A stretch of 58,010 nucleotides of DNA from Nymphaea colorata (taxonomy: Eukaryota; Streptophyta; Magnoliopsida; Nymphaeales; Nymphaeaceae): positions 1 through 58,010 of the forward strand of contig NW_022205075.1 in the NCBI RefSeq assembly GCF_008831285.2, given 5' to 3'. Made by a program: the position numbers and the translations under genes. Positions 14,901-29,524 of the stretch are shown here, piece after piece. The number at the start of each line of letters is the position of its first letter. The stretch's first letter is position 1. The notes beneath the pieces are model-generated. The model made no database searches. It saw nothing but the letters and a program-made list of their open reading frames with translations, and was not told where the DNA came from.

Positions 14901-17900
14901 AAACGAATGACGTGAATCTCTTTTTTTCATACAAACTTTTAGTTTGAACCATTTAAATCATTCGTTATAGATGTAAAAACAAGCGAAACACATTATATTA
15001 ACTGAAATACACAAGTAAATAACTTAAATGTCTTTTATGTACATACAAGCTTGTGATTTCATTCCACTAAATCATTCAACATACATGTTTAAGCACATTC
15101 ATGCATTAGTTTGTGATTCAAGTCATTCAATTGATCACTTATAGTTAACCTAATGTGTTTCACTGTTTATTACTTCTATAAAGAACGATTTAAATGATTG
15201 AAATCACCAGTTCATATAGTTAAAAATGGAATATATGCATTAGTTTCATCCCTAGTACTTAATCGAAAGAATTCAACTTGTCGTTACATCTATAGTACGC
15301 GATATAAGCGATTGAAATCAGTTGTTCGTATACACACGAGTGGGATTTAAGCGATTCATTTGATCACACATATTTAATTGAATGTTTTCAACTTGTTAAT
15401 ACATCCATTTTGAATGATTTATTTGATCGAAATCACAAGTTTGTATGAGAATGAATAAGATTCAAGTCGTTAATTTGCTCCCCATATTTAATCTAATGTG
15501 TTTTACTTGTTATTACATGTGTAATGAACGATTTAAATGATTGAAATCACAAGTTCATATGGATACAAGAGGGATCTATGCTTTTGTTTGACCCCTTTCA
15601 CTTAATTCAATGAAACAAAAAGTTTGGACTAACTACAAGCATCAAACTAATGTATACATCAGATTTGTGTCCATATGAATTGGCGATTTCAATCATTTAA
15701 ATCATTACTTATACATGTAATAACAAGTGAAACACATTAGATTAACTATAAAAGAGCAAATGAACCACTTGAATTTCGTTCATTTTCATGCAAACTTGTG
15801 ATTTAAATCCACTAAATCTGTCATCGTGGATGTAGCAACAAGTTTATCACATTCAATGAAATATGCGTGCTCAGATGAATCGCTTAAATCCCTCTCGTAT
15901 TGATACAAACTTGTGATTTCAATTCATTGGATCCTTACTATTTATGTAACTACAAGTTCAACTCATTGGATTGACTACAAGAGATCAAACTAATGCGTAG
16001 ATCCCATTTGCATGCATTTGAACATTGTGATTTCAATCAACCAAATCAATCATTGTACATGTAATAACAAGTGAAACGCATTAGGCTAATGATAAGCGAT
16101 CAAACGAATGACGTGAATCTCTTTTTTTCATACAAACTTTTAGTTTGAACCATTTAAATCATTCGTTATAGATGTAAAAACAAGCGAAACACATTATATT
16201 AACTGAAATACAGCAAGTAAATAACTTAAATGTCTTTTATGTACATACAAGCTTGTGATTTCATTCCACTAAATCATTCAACATACATGTTTAAGCACAT
16301 TCATGCATTAGTTTGTGATTCAAGTCATTCAATTGATCACTTATAGTTAACCTAATGTGTTTCACTGTTTATTACTTCTATAAAGAACGATTTAAATGAT
16401 TGAAATCACCAGTTCATATAGTTAAAATGGAATATATGCATTAGTTTCATCCCTAGTACTTAATCGAAAGAATTCAACTTGTCGTTACATCTATAGTACG
16501 CGATATAAGCGATTGAAATCAGTTGTTCGTATACACACGAGTGGATTTAAGCGATTCATTTGATCACACATATTTAATTGAATGTTTTCAACTTGTTAAT
16601 ACATCCATTTTGAATGATTTATTTGATCGAAATCACAAGTTTGTATAGAATGAATAAGATTCAAGTCGTTAATTTGCTCCCCATATTTAATCTAATGTGT
16701 TTTACTTGTTATTACATGTGTAATGAACGATTTAAATGATTGAAATCACAAGTTCATATGGATACAAGAGGGATCTATGCTTTTGTTTGACCCCTTTCAC
16801 TTAATTCAATGAAACAAAAAGTTTGGACTAACTACAAGCATCAAACTAATGTATACATCAGATTTGTGTCCATATGAATTGGCGATTTCAATCATTTAAA
16901 TCATTACTTATACATGTAATAACAAGTGAAACACATTAGATTAACTATAAAAGAGCAAATGAACCACTTGAATTTCGTTCATTTTCATGCAAACTTGTGA
17001 TTTAAATCCACTAAATCTGTCATCGTGGATGTAGCAACAAGTTTATCACATTCAATGAAATATGCGTGCTCAGATGAATCGCTTAAATCCCTCTCGTATT
17101 GATACAAACTTGTGATTTCAATTCATTGGATCCTTACTATTTATGTAACTACAAGTTCAACTCATTGGATTGACTACAAGAGATCAAACTAATGCGTAGA
17201 TCCCATTTGCATGCATTTGAACATTGTGATTTCAATCAACCAAATCAATCATTGTACATGTAATAACAAGTGAAACGCATTAGGCTAATGATAAGCGATC
17301 AAACGAATGACGTGAATCTCTTTTTTTCATACAAACTTTTAGTTTGAACCATTTAAATCATTCGTTATAGATGTAAAAACAAGCGAAACACATTATATTA
17401 ACTGAAATACAGCAAGTAAATAACTTAAATGTCTTTTATGTACATACAAGCTTGTGATTTCATTCCACTAAATCATTCAACATACATGTTTAAGCACATT
17501 CATGCATTAGTTTGTGATTCAAGTCATTCAATTGATCACTTATAGTTAACCTAATGTGTTTCACTGTTTATTACTTCTATAAAGAACGATTTAAATGATT
17601 GAAATCACCAGTTCATATAGTTAAAATGGAATATATGCATTAGTTTCATCCCTAGTACTTAATCGAAAGAATTCAACTTGTCGTTACATCTATAGTACGC
17701 GATATAAGCGATTGAAATCAGTTGTTCGTATACACACGAGTGGGATTTAAGCGATTCATTTGATCACACATATTTAATTGAATGTTTTCAACTTGTTAAT
17801 ACATCCATTTTGAATGATTTATTTGATCGAAATCACAAGTTTGTATGAGAATGAATAAGATTCAAGTCGTTAATTTGCTCCCCATATTTAATCTAATGTG

Positions 17901-20900
17901 TTTTACTTGTTATTACATGTGTAATGAACGATTTAAATGATTGAAATCACAAGTTCATATGGATACAAGAGGGATCTATGCTTTTGTTTGACCCCTTTCA
18001 CTTAATTCAATGAAACAAAAAGTTTGGACTAACTACAAGCATCAAACTAATGTATACATCAGATTTGTGTCCATATGAATTGGCGATTTCAATCATTTAA
18101 ATCATTACTTATACATGTAATAACAAGTGAAACACATTAGATTAACTATAAAAGAGCAAATGAACCACTTGAATTTCGTTCATTTTCATGCAAACTTGTG
18201 ATTTAAATCCACTAAATCTGTCATCGTGGATGTAGCAACAAGTTTATCACATTCAATGAAATATGCGTGCTCAGATGAATCGCTTAAATCCCTCTCGTAT
18301 TGATACAAACTTGTGATTTCAATTCATTGGATCCTTACTATTTATGTAACTACAAGTTCAACTCATTGGATTGACTACAAGAGATCAAACTAATGCGTAG
18401 ATCCCATTTGCATGCATTTGAACATTGTGATTTCAATCAACCAAATCAATCATTGTACATGTAATAACAAGTGAAACGCATTAGGCTAATGATAAGCGAT
18501 CAAACGAATGACGTGAATCTCTTTTTTTCATACAAACTTTTAGTTTGAACCATTTAAATCATTCGTTATAGATGTAAAAACAAGCGAAACACATTATATT
18601 AACTGAAATACAGCAAGTAAATAACTTAAATGTCTTTTATGTACATACAAGCTTGTGATTTCATTCCACTAAATCATTCAACATACATGTTTAAGCACAT
18701 TCATGCATTAGTTTGTGATTCAAGTCATTCAATTGATCACTTATAGTTAACCTAATGTGTTTCACTGTTTATTACTTTATAAAGAACGATTTAAATGATT
18801 GAAATCACCAGTTCATATAGTTAAAAATGGAATATATGCATTAGTTTCATCCCTAGTACTTAATCGAAAGAATTCAACTTGTCGTTACATCTATAGTACG
18901 CGATATAAGCGATTGAAATCAGTTGTTCGTATACACACGAGTGGATTTAAGCGATTCATTTGATCACACATATTTAATTGAATGTTTTCAACTTGTTAAT
19001 ACATCCATTTTGAATGATTTATTTGATCGAAATCACAAGTTTGTATGAGAATGAATAAGATTCAAGTCGTTAATTTGCTCCCCATATTTAATCTAATGTG
19101 TTTTACTTGTTATTACATGTGTAATGAACGATTTAAATGATTGAAATCACAAGTTCATATGGATACAAGAGGGATCTATGCTTTTGTTTGACCCCTTTCA
19201 CTTAATTCAATGAAACAAAAAGTTTGGACTAACTACAAGCATCAAACTAATGTATACATCAGATTTGTGTCCATATGAATTGGCGATTTCAATCATTTAA
19301 ATCATTACTTATACATGTAATAACAAGTGAAACACATTAGATTAACTATAAAAGAGCAAATGAACCACTTGAATTTCGTTCATTTTCATGCAAACTTGTG
19401 ATTTAAATCCACTAAATCTGTCATCGTGGATGTAGCAACAAGTTTATCACATTCAATGAAATATGCGTGCTCAGATGAATCGCTTAAATCCCTCTCGTAT
19501 TGATACAAACTTGTGATTTCAATTCATTGATCCTTACTATTTATGTAACTACAAGTTCAACTCATTGGATTGACTACAAGAGATCAAACTAATGCGTAGA
19601 TCCCATTTGCATGCATTTGAACATTGTGATTTCAATCAACCAAATCAATCATTGTACATGTAATAACAAGTGAAACGCATTAGGCTAATGATAAGCGATC
19701 AAACGAATGACGTGAATCTCTTTTTTTCATACAAACTTTTAGTTTGAACCATTTAAATCATTCGTTATAGATGTAAAAACAAGCGAAACACATTATATTA
19801 ACTGAAATACACAAGTAAATAACTTAAATGTCTTTTATGTACATACAAGCTTGTGATTTCATTCCACTAAATCATTCAACATACATGTTTAAGCACATTC
19901 ATGCATTAGTTTGTGATTCAAGTCATTCAATTGATCACTTATAGTTAACCTAATGTGTTTCACTGTTTATTACTTCTATAAAGAACGATTTAAATGATTG
20001 AAATCACCAGTTCATATAGTTAAAAATGGAATATATGCATTAGTTTCATCCCTAGTACTTAATCGAAAGAATTCAACTTGTCGTTACATCTATAGTACGC
20101 GATATAAGCGATTGAAATCAGTTGTTCGTATACACACGAGTGGGATTTAAGCGATTCATTTGATCACACATATTTAATTGAATGTTTTCAACTTGTTAAT
20201 ACATCCATTTTGAATGATTTATTTGATCGAAATCACAAGTTTGTATGAGAATGAATAAGATTCAAGTCGTTAATTTGCTCCCCATATTTAATCTAATGTG
20301 TTTTACTTGTTATTACATGTGTAATGAACGATTTAAATGATTGAAATCACAAGTTCATATGGATACAAGAGGGATCTATGCTTTTGTTTGACCCCTTTCA
20401 CTTAATTCAATGAAACAAAAAGTTTGGACTAACTACAAGCATCAAACTAATGTATACATCAGATTTGTGTCCATATGAATTGGCGATTTCAATCATTTAA
20501 ATCATTACTTATACATGTAATAACAAGTGAAACACATTAGATTAACTATAAAAGAGCAAATGAACCACTTGAATTTCGTTCATTTTCATGCAAACTTGTG
20601 ATTTAAATCCACTAAATCTGTCATCGTGGATGTAGCAACAAGTTTATCACATTCAATGAAATATGCGTGCTCAGATGAATCGCTTAAATCCCTCTCGTAT
20701 TGATACAAACTTGTGATTTCAATTCATTAGATCCTTACTATTTATGTAACTACAAGTTCAACTCATTGGATTGACTACAAGAGATCAAACTAATGCGTAG
20801 ATCCATTTGCATGCATTTGAACATTGTGATTTCAATCAACCAAATCAATCATTGTACATGTAATAACAAGTGAAACGCATTAGGCTAATGATAAGCGATC

Positions 20901-21561
20901 AAACGAATGACGTGAATCTCTTTTTTTCATACAAACTTTTAGTTTGAACCATTTAAATCATTCGTTATAGATGTAAAAACAAGCGAAACACATTATATTA
21001 ACTGAAATACAGCAAGTAAATAACTTAAATGTCTTTTATGTACATACAAGCTTGTGATTTCATTCCACTAAATCATTCAACATACATGTTTAAGCACATT
21101 CATGCATTAGTTTGTGATTCAAGTCATTCAATTGATCACTTATAGTTAACCTAATGTGTTTCACTGTTTATTACTTTATAAAGAACGATTTAAATGATTG
21201 AAATCACCAGTTCATATAGTTAAAATGGAATATATGCATTAGTTTCATCCCTAGTACTTAATCGAAAGAATTCAACTTGTCGTTACATCTATAGTACGCG
21301 ATATAAGCGATTGAAATCAGTTGTTCGTATACACACGAGTGGATTTAAGCGATTCATTTGATCACACATATTTAATTGAATGTTTTTAACTTGTTAATAC
21401 ATCCATTTTGAATGATTTATTTGATCGAAATCACAAGTTTGTATGAGAATGAATAAGATTCAAGTCGTTAATTTGCTCCCCATATTTAATCTAATGTGTT
21501 TTACTTGTTATTACATGTGTAATGAACGATTTAAATGATTGAAATCACAAGTTCATATGGA

Positions 21562-24500
21562 TACAAGAGGATCTATGCTTTTGTTTGACCCCTTTCACTT
21601 AATTCAATGAAACAAAAAGTTTGGACTAACTACAAGCATCAAACTAATGTATACATCAGATTTGTGTCCATATGAATTGGCGATTTCAATCATTTAAATC
21701 ATTACTTATACATGTAATAACAAGTGAAACACATTAGATTAACTATAAAAGAGCAAATGAACCACTTGAATTTCGTTCATTTTCATGCAAACTTGTGATT
21801 TAAATCCACTAAATCTGTCATCGTGATGTAGCAACAAGTTTATCACATTCAATGAAATATGCGTGCTCAGATGAATCGCTTAAATCCCTCTCGTATTGAT
21901 ACAAACTTGTGATTTCAATTCATTAGATCCTTACTATTTATGTAACTACAAGTTCAACTCATTGGATTGACTACAAGAGATCAAACTAATGCGTAGATCC
22001 CATTTGCATGCATTTGAACATTGTGATTTCAATCAACCAAATCAATCATTGTACATGTAATAACAAGTGAAACGCATTAGGCTAATGATAAGCGATCAAA
22101 CGAATGAGTGAATCTCTTTTTTTCATACAAACTTTTAGTTTGAACCATTTAAATCATTCGTTATAGATGTAAAAACAAGCGAAACACATTATATTAACTG
22201 AAATACAACAAGTAAATAACTTAAATGTCTTTTATGTACATACAAGCTTGTGATTTCATTCCACTAAATCATTCAACATACATGTTTAAGCACATTCATG
22301 CATTAGTTTGTGATTCAAGTCATTCAATTGATCACTTATAGTTAACCTAATGTGTTTCACTGTTTATTACTTCTATAAAGAACGATTTAAATGATTGAAA
22401 TCACCAGTTCATATAGTTAAAAATGGAATATATGCATTAGTTTCATCCCTAGTACTTAATCGAAAGAATTCAACTTGTCGTTACATCTATAGTACGCGAT
22501 ATAAGCGATTGAAATCACTTGTTCGTATACACCGAGTGGGATTTAAGCGATTCATTTGATCACACATATTTAATTGAATGTTTTCAACTTGTTAATACAT
22601 CCATTTTGAATGATTTATTTGATCGAAATCACAAGTTTTTATGAGAACTAATGTGTTTTACTTGTTATTACATGTGTAATGAACGATTTAAATGATTGAA
22701 ATCACTAGTTCATATGGATACAAGAGGGATCTATGCTTTTGTTTGACCCCTTTCACTTAATTCAATGAAACAAAAGTTTGGACTAACTACAAGCATCAAA
22801 CTAATGTATACATCAGATTTGTGTCCATATGAATTGGCGATTTAATCATTTAAATCATTACTTATACATGTAATAACAAGTGAAACACATTGATTAACTT
22901 AAAAGAGCAGAGCAAATGAACCACTTGAATTTCGTTCATTTTCATGCAAACTTGTGATTTAAATGCACTAAATCTGTCATCGTGGATGTAGCAACAAGTT
23001 TATCACATTCAATGAAATATGCGTGCTCAGATGAATCGCTTAAATCCCTCTCGTATTGATACAAACTTGTGATTTCAATTCAATAGATCCTTACTATTTG
23101 TGTAACTACAAGTTCAACTCATTGGATTGACTACAAGAGATCAAACTAATGCGTAGATCCCATATGGATGCATTTGAACATTGTGATTTCAATCAACCAA
23201 ATCAATCATTGTACATGTAATAACAAGTGAAACGCATTAGGCAAATGATAAGCGATCAAACGAATGACGTGAATCTCTTTTTTTCATACAAACTTTTAGT
23301 TTGAACCATTTAAATCATTCGTTATAGATGTAAAAACAAACGAAACACATTATATTAACTGAAATACACAAGTAAATAACTTAAATGTCTTTTATGTACA
23401 TACAAGCTTGTGATTTCATTCCACTAAATCATTCAACATACATGTTTAAGCACATTCATGCATTAGTTTGTGATTCAAGTCATTCAATTGATCACTTATA
23501 GTTAACCTAATGTGTTTCACTGTTTATTACATCTATAAAGAATGATTTAAATGATTGAAATCACAGGTTCATATAGTTAAAAATGGAATATATGCATTAG
23601 TTTCATCCCTAGTACTTAATCGAAAGAATTCAACTTGTCGTATACACACGAGTGGGATTTAAGCGATTCATTTGATCACACATATTTAATTGAATGTTTT
23701 CAACTTGTTAATACATCCATTTTGAATGATTTATTTGATCGAAATCGTAAGTTTGTATGAGAATGAATAAGATTCAAGTCGTTAATTTGCTCCCCCATGT
23801 TTAATCTAATGTGTTTTACTTGTTATTACATGTGTAATGAACGATTTAAATGATTGAAATCACTAGTTCATATGGATACAAGAGGGATCTATGCTTTTGT
23901 TTGACCCCTTTCACTTAATTCAATGAAACAAAAAGTTTGGACTAACTACAAGCATCAAACTAATGTATACATCATATTTCTGTCCATATGAATTGGCGAA
24001 TTCAATCATTTAAATCATTACTTATACATGTAATTACAAGTGAAACACATTTGATTAACTTTAAAAGGGCAAATGAACCACTTGAATTTCGTTCATTTTC
24101 ATGCAAACTTGTGATTTAAATCCACTAAATCTGTCATCGTGGATGTAGCAACAAGTTTATCACATTCAATGAAATATGCGTGCTCAGATGAATCGCTTAA
24201 ATCCCTCTCGTATTGATACGAACCTGTGATTTCAATTCATTAGATCCTTACTATTTATGTAACTACAAGTTCAACTCATTGGATTGACTACAAGAGATCA
24301 AACTAATGCGTAGATCCCATATGCATGCATTTGAACATTGTAATTTCAATCAACCAAATCAATCATTGTACATGTATAACAAGTGAAACGCATTAGGCTA
24401 ATGATAAGCGATCAAACGAATGACGTGAATCTCTTTTTTTCATACAAACTTTTGGTTTGAACCATTTAAATCATTCGTTATAGATGTAAAAACAAGCGAA

Positions 24501-25660
24501 ACACATTATATTAACTGAAATACAACAAGTAAATAACTTAAATGTCTTTTATGTACATACAAGCTTGTGATTTCATTCCACTAAATCATTCAACATACAT
24601 GTTTAAGAACATTCATGCATTAGTTTGTGATTCAAGTCATTCAATTGATCACTTATAGTTAACCTAATGTGTTTCACTGTTTATTACTTCTATAAGGAAC
24701 GATTTAAATTATTGAAATCACCAGTTCATAAAGCAACAAATGGAATATATGCATTAGTTTCATCCCTAGTACTTAATCGAAAGAATTCAACTTGTCGTTA
24801 CATCTATAGTACGCGATATAAGCGATTGAAATCAGTTGTTCGTATACACACGAGTGAGATTTAAGCGATTCATTTGATCACACATATTTAATTGAATGTT
24901 TTTAACTTGTTAATACATCCATTTTGAATGATTTATTTGATCAAAATCACAAGTTTGTATGAGAATGAATAAGATTCAAGTCGTTAATTTGCTCCTCCAT
25001 ATTTAATCTAATGTGTTTTACTTGTTATTACATGTGTAATGAACGATTTAAATGATTGAAATCACAAGTTCATATGGATACAAGAGGGATCTATGCTTTT
25101 GTTTGACCCCTTTCACTTAATTCAATGAAACAAAAAGTTTAGACTAACTACAAGCATCAAACTAATGTATACATCAGATTTGTGTCCATATGAATTGGCG
25201 ATTTCAATCATTTAAATCATTACTTATACATGTAATAACAAGTGAAACACATTAGAATAACTATAAAAGAGCAAATGAACCACTTGAATTTCGTTCATTT
25301 TCATGCAAACTTGTGATTTAAATCCACTAAATCTGTCATCGTGGATGTAACAACAAGTTTATCACATTCAATGAAATATGCGTGCTCAGATGAATCGCTT
25401 AAATCCCTCTCGTATTGATACAAACTTGTGATTTCAATTCATTAGATCCTTACTATTTATGTAACTACAAGTTCAACTCATTGGATTGACTACAAGAATG
25501 CGTAGATCCATTTGCATGCATTTGAACATTGTGATTTCAATCAACCAAATCAATCATTGTACATGTATAACAAGTAAACGCACTAGGCTAATGATAAGCG
25601 ATCAACGAATGACGTGAATCTCTTTTTTCTACAACTTTTAGTTTGAACCATTTAATCATT
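21562..25660. repeat. Decayed right edge of the satellite array
   Basis: The last units carry more substitutions than interior ones. Unit 19 lacks about 45 bp near 22648. Unit 20 lacks about 46 bp near 23638, between two CGT repeats. The last partial unit (25079-25660) has many missing bases in its final 100 bp. Homology stops at about 25660, where TTTAATCATT runs into unrelated sequence (CAAATAGATTGTGTGGG). Reduced homogenisation at array ends is a known property of satellites. Confidence 0.85.
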
Positions 25661-27951
25661 CAAATAGATTGTGTGGGCTTCATTTGGTTTCAGTTGACTT
25701 AAATGGCTTTGCTCATATCAGTTCTTTCTACTAGATTTTTTGGCAGATTTTGTCATGCCTTCACATTCTCTTTCATGCATTTCGCAAATTAAGCCTTCAA
25801 CTTAGCTGTTGCCCTTTGAGAGCTTCAGATTGATGGGGTTGCTTCAATGGCAGCTTCAGATCGATGGGCTGCTCATGAAGACATTTTTCAGATTGCTATG
25901 GTTGTAGATTTACCAGGAACAAAAATGATGCACATGGTTTGGCTTTATCTGTTTGTCAAAGAAGATTCAGACGAGTTATGTTAAGTTTTTCTTACATGGT
26001 TTGGTCTGACTGTTATAATTACATGTTACTTGTTAGATGCTCACTTATTTATTAATTTTGTTATTGTCATACAACGACAGTGTTTCTTGCTTAATTAGCA
26101 TATTCTAACTCATTTAGTGCTAATTGTTATTGTTATGCAACTAGCAGGACTGGTTGAAGATGAAGCACCGACATCAGTCTGACGTATGTTTAAAGGTCGT
26201 GCAAAGGGGAAAGCTTGATTCAGTTTCAGTTTTTTTGTTTTGTTATGGTGCAAAGACACTGCATATGTATTTGCTTCTTTGAATACTCGACACATGCACT
26301 TGGCTTTCTATTGAATGTTGAAGCTCTTTTGAACACTGAACACTGATGGGAATATGTAAATATTTTAAGACTGATGGGACTATGTATGTGGTTTGTTTAG
26401 TATTTTATCACTGATGGGAACAATGATATGATCCTTCTTTATGTATGTGGTTTGTGTGGTCTTTATTCGCTTTGTCGTGCTATCATTGCGCTTTGTTGTT
26501 GATGTCAACTACAGTTGCTTTTGATGACTTTCCAGAAGATGGCTTAAATGTGCCCCTCAGGCTTGAAAAAGTTGCAAATGAGGTGAGCAGCAATTATTGG
26601 GTGTTGGTACTTTGTGTTGAGCTTTGGCAACATGTGCCATGTATGGGTGACTGACGCATGACCTCCCATTGTAATTGAGCTGCTTTTCCTGTGTGCAGTT
26701 GATGCTTCATTAATCTGAATTTCAATTGCCAAGAATAGGAATTCATGATTTTTGATTTCGTGTGATGATATGGGAAAAGTGTTGAAATTGTGATGGAGTT
26801 GACGCCAGATTGATTCAATTTTTTTTATCATGCTGTTGGTGGTTGGTCTGATGTCAACTACAATTTTCTTGGCACTGCAACTAAGGTCGTTGGCTGCTTG
26901 CAGTGGAGATCACAGCCGTTTTTGTCATGGTTATGTTAGATTCAGATCTGATGTATATATTGCAGCGAGTTGGGTATTTGGTTGAGTATTTTTACTTCTG
27001 CAGTTATCTCTGATCTGACACAGGTGGATCGGATCTGGCATGGCATGATTTTTATTCACATTTGGTTTCAGTTTTTGATAGTTTCTATCAACTGAGGGTG
27101 TTGGTGTTGTTGATCATTGGTGCATGTTGAGAGTTAGGATAGTGATTCATAAGGCTTCATCCTTCTGCACCTTGCCATATCGTTTCTCAAGGATCCACCT
27201 ACTTGGTTGTATGTGGGTTTTTGACCAGGTTTTATGGGATCTTCACTGAACATTTGTTATAGTATTTGACAAACTGTGAGTTGGTGCAAGGTGAGGGTGA
27301 TCGGTGACTAATGTCAGGTGACGAGCATGTACGGCGAGTTATTTCTTGGGTATAATATGACAAAATTATGTATCTCGGGAAAATCTCGAGAAATTTTTTA
27401 ATAAATTAAAAATATCTTGAAAATTCGGTAAATGTGAAATAAATAAGGAAAATTAATAATAAGACATTGAATTGTTCTAATCGATTGTGTGGGCGAGTAT
27501 ATCCCGGTTTATACGTCCATACATGCATAACCATGTTGTTGCCATATTTTTGTAAATCTAGATAAATGTTTCCTTATTATCAAACTAAGAATTAAATTTC
27601 TAGAAATATATTTATGGACTATCAAACTTAGAAATATAGAATTGGAAATATATTTCTGAGTCATCACACACACACCAAAATTGGAATCGGAAAAATTTTT
27701 TCCATTTCATTTTTCCATTTCTTATATTTCCAGCAATATATTTCCAGAAATTTTTTTCCAGGCCATCAAACGGCCCCTTAATCTCTTTTTTCTTTTTTCT
27801 TTTTTAAACCCCCCCTCCATTTCTCTCTCTCTCCACCCCTTTTAAACAAATGATGGGTAGGACAATGGTTGGGTTAGGCAGCGTGTTACAGCCATGTCTT
27901 CAGTTTGATTCTTGGAGGGTGCTATCCTAATGTTATTGAGGAACAATGTTG
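25661..27951. other. AT-rich region without a recognisable gene
   Basis: Only short uninformative reading frames occur; the longest forward ATG frame I examined (25847-25984, 45 codons) matches nothing I know. Around 26345-26450 the phrase ACTGATGGGA occurs three times and TATGTATGTGGTTTGT twice, so there is a small direct-repeat patch. From 27590 to 27780 the text is rich in AATTGGAAATATATTTC-like phrases and ends with CCATCAAACGGCCCCTTAA, which resembles the ends of small plant transposons; I could not find a matching second end. A pyrimidine tract follows at 27780-27842. Confidence 0.5.
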
Positions 27952-29524
27952 ATTTTAAAACAATAAAAAAATCAAATACCAATAATTTAAAAAATATTTC
28001 ATAGTGTTAATAAGAGAAATTATCGCTATAGTGAGAATATAATATACATGATGCTATTATTGAATGTCTCAGAATGAGAACATAAATCAAATTGTTGAGA
28101 GATCAGTGAGTCATTATGGTCTCTTATTTGTCTAATATGTGGCTTATAGCTAGAGTATTTCTTATTTTTCAACAAAACCTGATTAGCTAAACCTGATTCC
28201 ACAAGTAAAAAAGACAAAGTGATGAGAACATCACTTTTGTTATGATAGACAAAGGTATTCGTACAAACTAAAGCAAGAAAAAATAGTTGTGAAATGAATT
28301 TAATCCAAAGCATCCAGCAGTCACAAAGGCAGTGATAGGAGAATAATTTTATTTACTATAGACCAAACATTAATGATTACATATTTTCAGGTTCATTCCC
28401 CTTTTAATAATTATCCTCAATTTCTAGGGAAACTTTCTAAAATACATATAAATATTTTACACGTCTAGTGACATATGGATATGCTCCAGTGCTGAAATCT
28501 GTAAAATTTTTAAAAGATTCTTGAAATCTGATTGGTGGATCAAATATTCTGTAGTTATAATTAAAAAGCAAGCTGCCAACTGGGAACCTTATATGAGGCA
28601 CCACAAAGTATGCACACAAAGGTAACAATCTAATGAAAACTTTCTGCTATGTAATGAAAGGCCAAGAGTTTTTTCATGGCCGCATTATAAAAGAAGGTGA
28701 CGACTTTTACAGCATGAGCTGCTTGTTTTCTTTGACAAAATTTTACTTCTTGTGGTATTAAGTGATAATTCTTGTAGCGTCTTTGTTTCTGTTCTGTTTG
28801 GCTAAAAGGAAAGACTTCAAAGCTCCTTTTTTTTTTAATTGGTGAAAACTATAGAACAAAGGGCATAAGGTTCATTTTAACCCTTACGTACAGGGTTGCT
28901 CAGAGATCTCAAAGATGAAGTTAGGAATTTTTTGTTGTAGGAACCAAACTATAGTATCTAAATTTTTACAGAACCAGAGATATAGTTTTCTTATTTTATT
29001 TTATACAGGATAAACTAAAGTATTTAAAATTTATAAATAACTTTTTCTATTTTTTAAAAATCCAAGAAGAAATACAGCCCCTACCAGGTCCCCCTGCCTC
29101 CAGACTCCCTCTCTCTGTAATTTTGTTGGTCAAAGCCTTTGGTCCCCATGACTGAGGGTTCTTCTTTGAGAACGAAAAGTGGAAAAAAAACAGAAGAAAA
29201 ATTTTATCATATTTTTATAATTAAAGTTTACAAAAAAAAAATTGCCCCACCATTTTCAAGGTTGGACACATCTGATTATGGACCTGATTTTGAACTGTAG
29301 CTAGTAAAAAAGCATTGTGCCATTACTAATCAAATTGTGTTCCTTTATGTTTTACGCCATATTCAGGCCCAAGTCAACTTTGTGTTACGGAGATGCAACC
29401 TGATTATGTCTATATTTGGGATCATATGCTTCTTGGATCCAAATTCAGTTTTGAAAAGTAGAGCCTACATCTGAATCCCAAGTCCTCCCAGAATCCAAAC
29501 CACTGGCATCCATAGTTGCGCATA

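Larger units (their letters stand above)
1..25660. repeat. Satellite array, ~1.2-kb higher-order unit, 21 full copies plus a partial one
   Basis: Units begin (at the TACAAGAGG box) at 1, 1192, 2388, 3587, 4784, 5983, 7161, 8359, 9558, 10760, 11961, 13162, 14363, 15564, 16763, 17964, 19164, 20364, 21562, 22719, 23877 and 25079. Most spacings are 1196-1202 bp; units 6, 19 and 20 are shorter (1178, 1157 and 1158) through deletions. Interior units are nearly identical over their full length. The array enters from the left window edge, so its true length is unknown, and it stops mid-unit at about 25660. The sequence is AT-rich with no conserved reading frame. It is a satellite by structure; whether it is centromeric, pericentromeric or subtelomeric cannot be told from here. 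Confidence 0.98.

Noticed and set aside
24667-24864. 65-codon open frame inside the satellite array
   Set aside because: It is open in only one diverged unit; other units have stops in the same frame. It is satellite sequence and not a gene.
1-25660. Regular spacing of ~114 bp as a CRISPR-like array
   Set aside because: The repeats have no short constant repeat with unique spacers; the whole 1.2-kb unit is conserved and there are no cas genes. The genome is a plant.
26445-26831. Overlapping short frames on both strands
   Set aside because: Each is under 100 codons, they overlap in opposite strands and none resembles a known protein.
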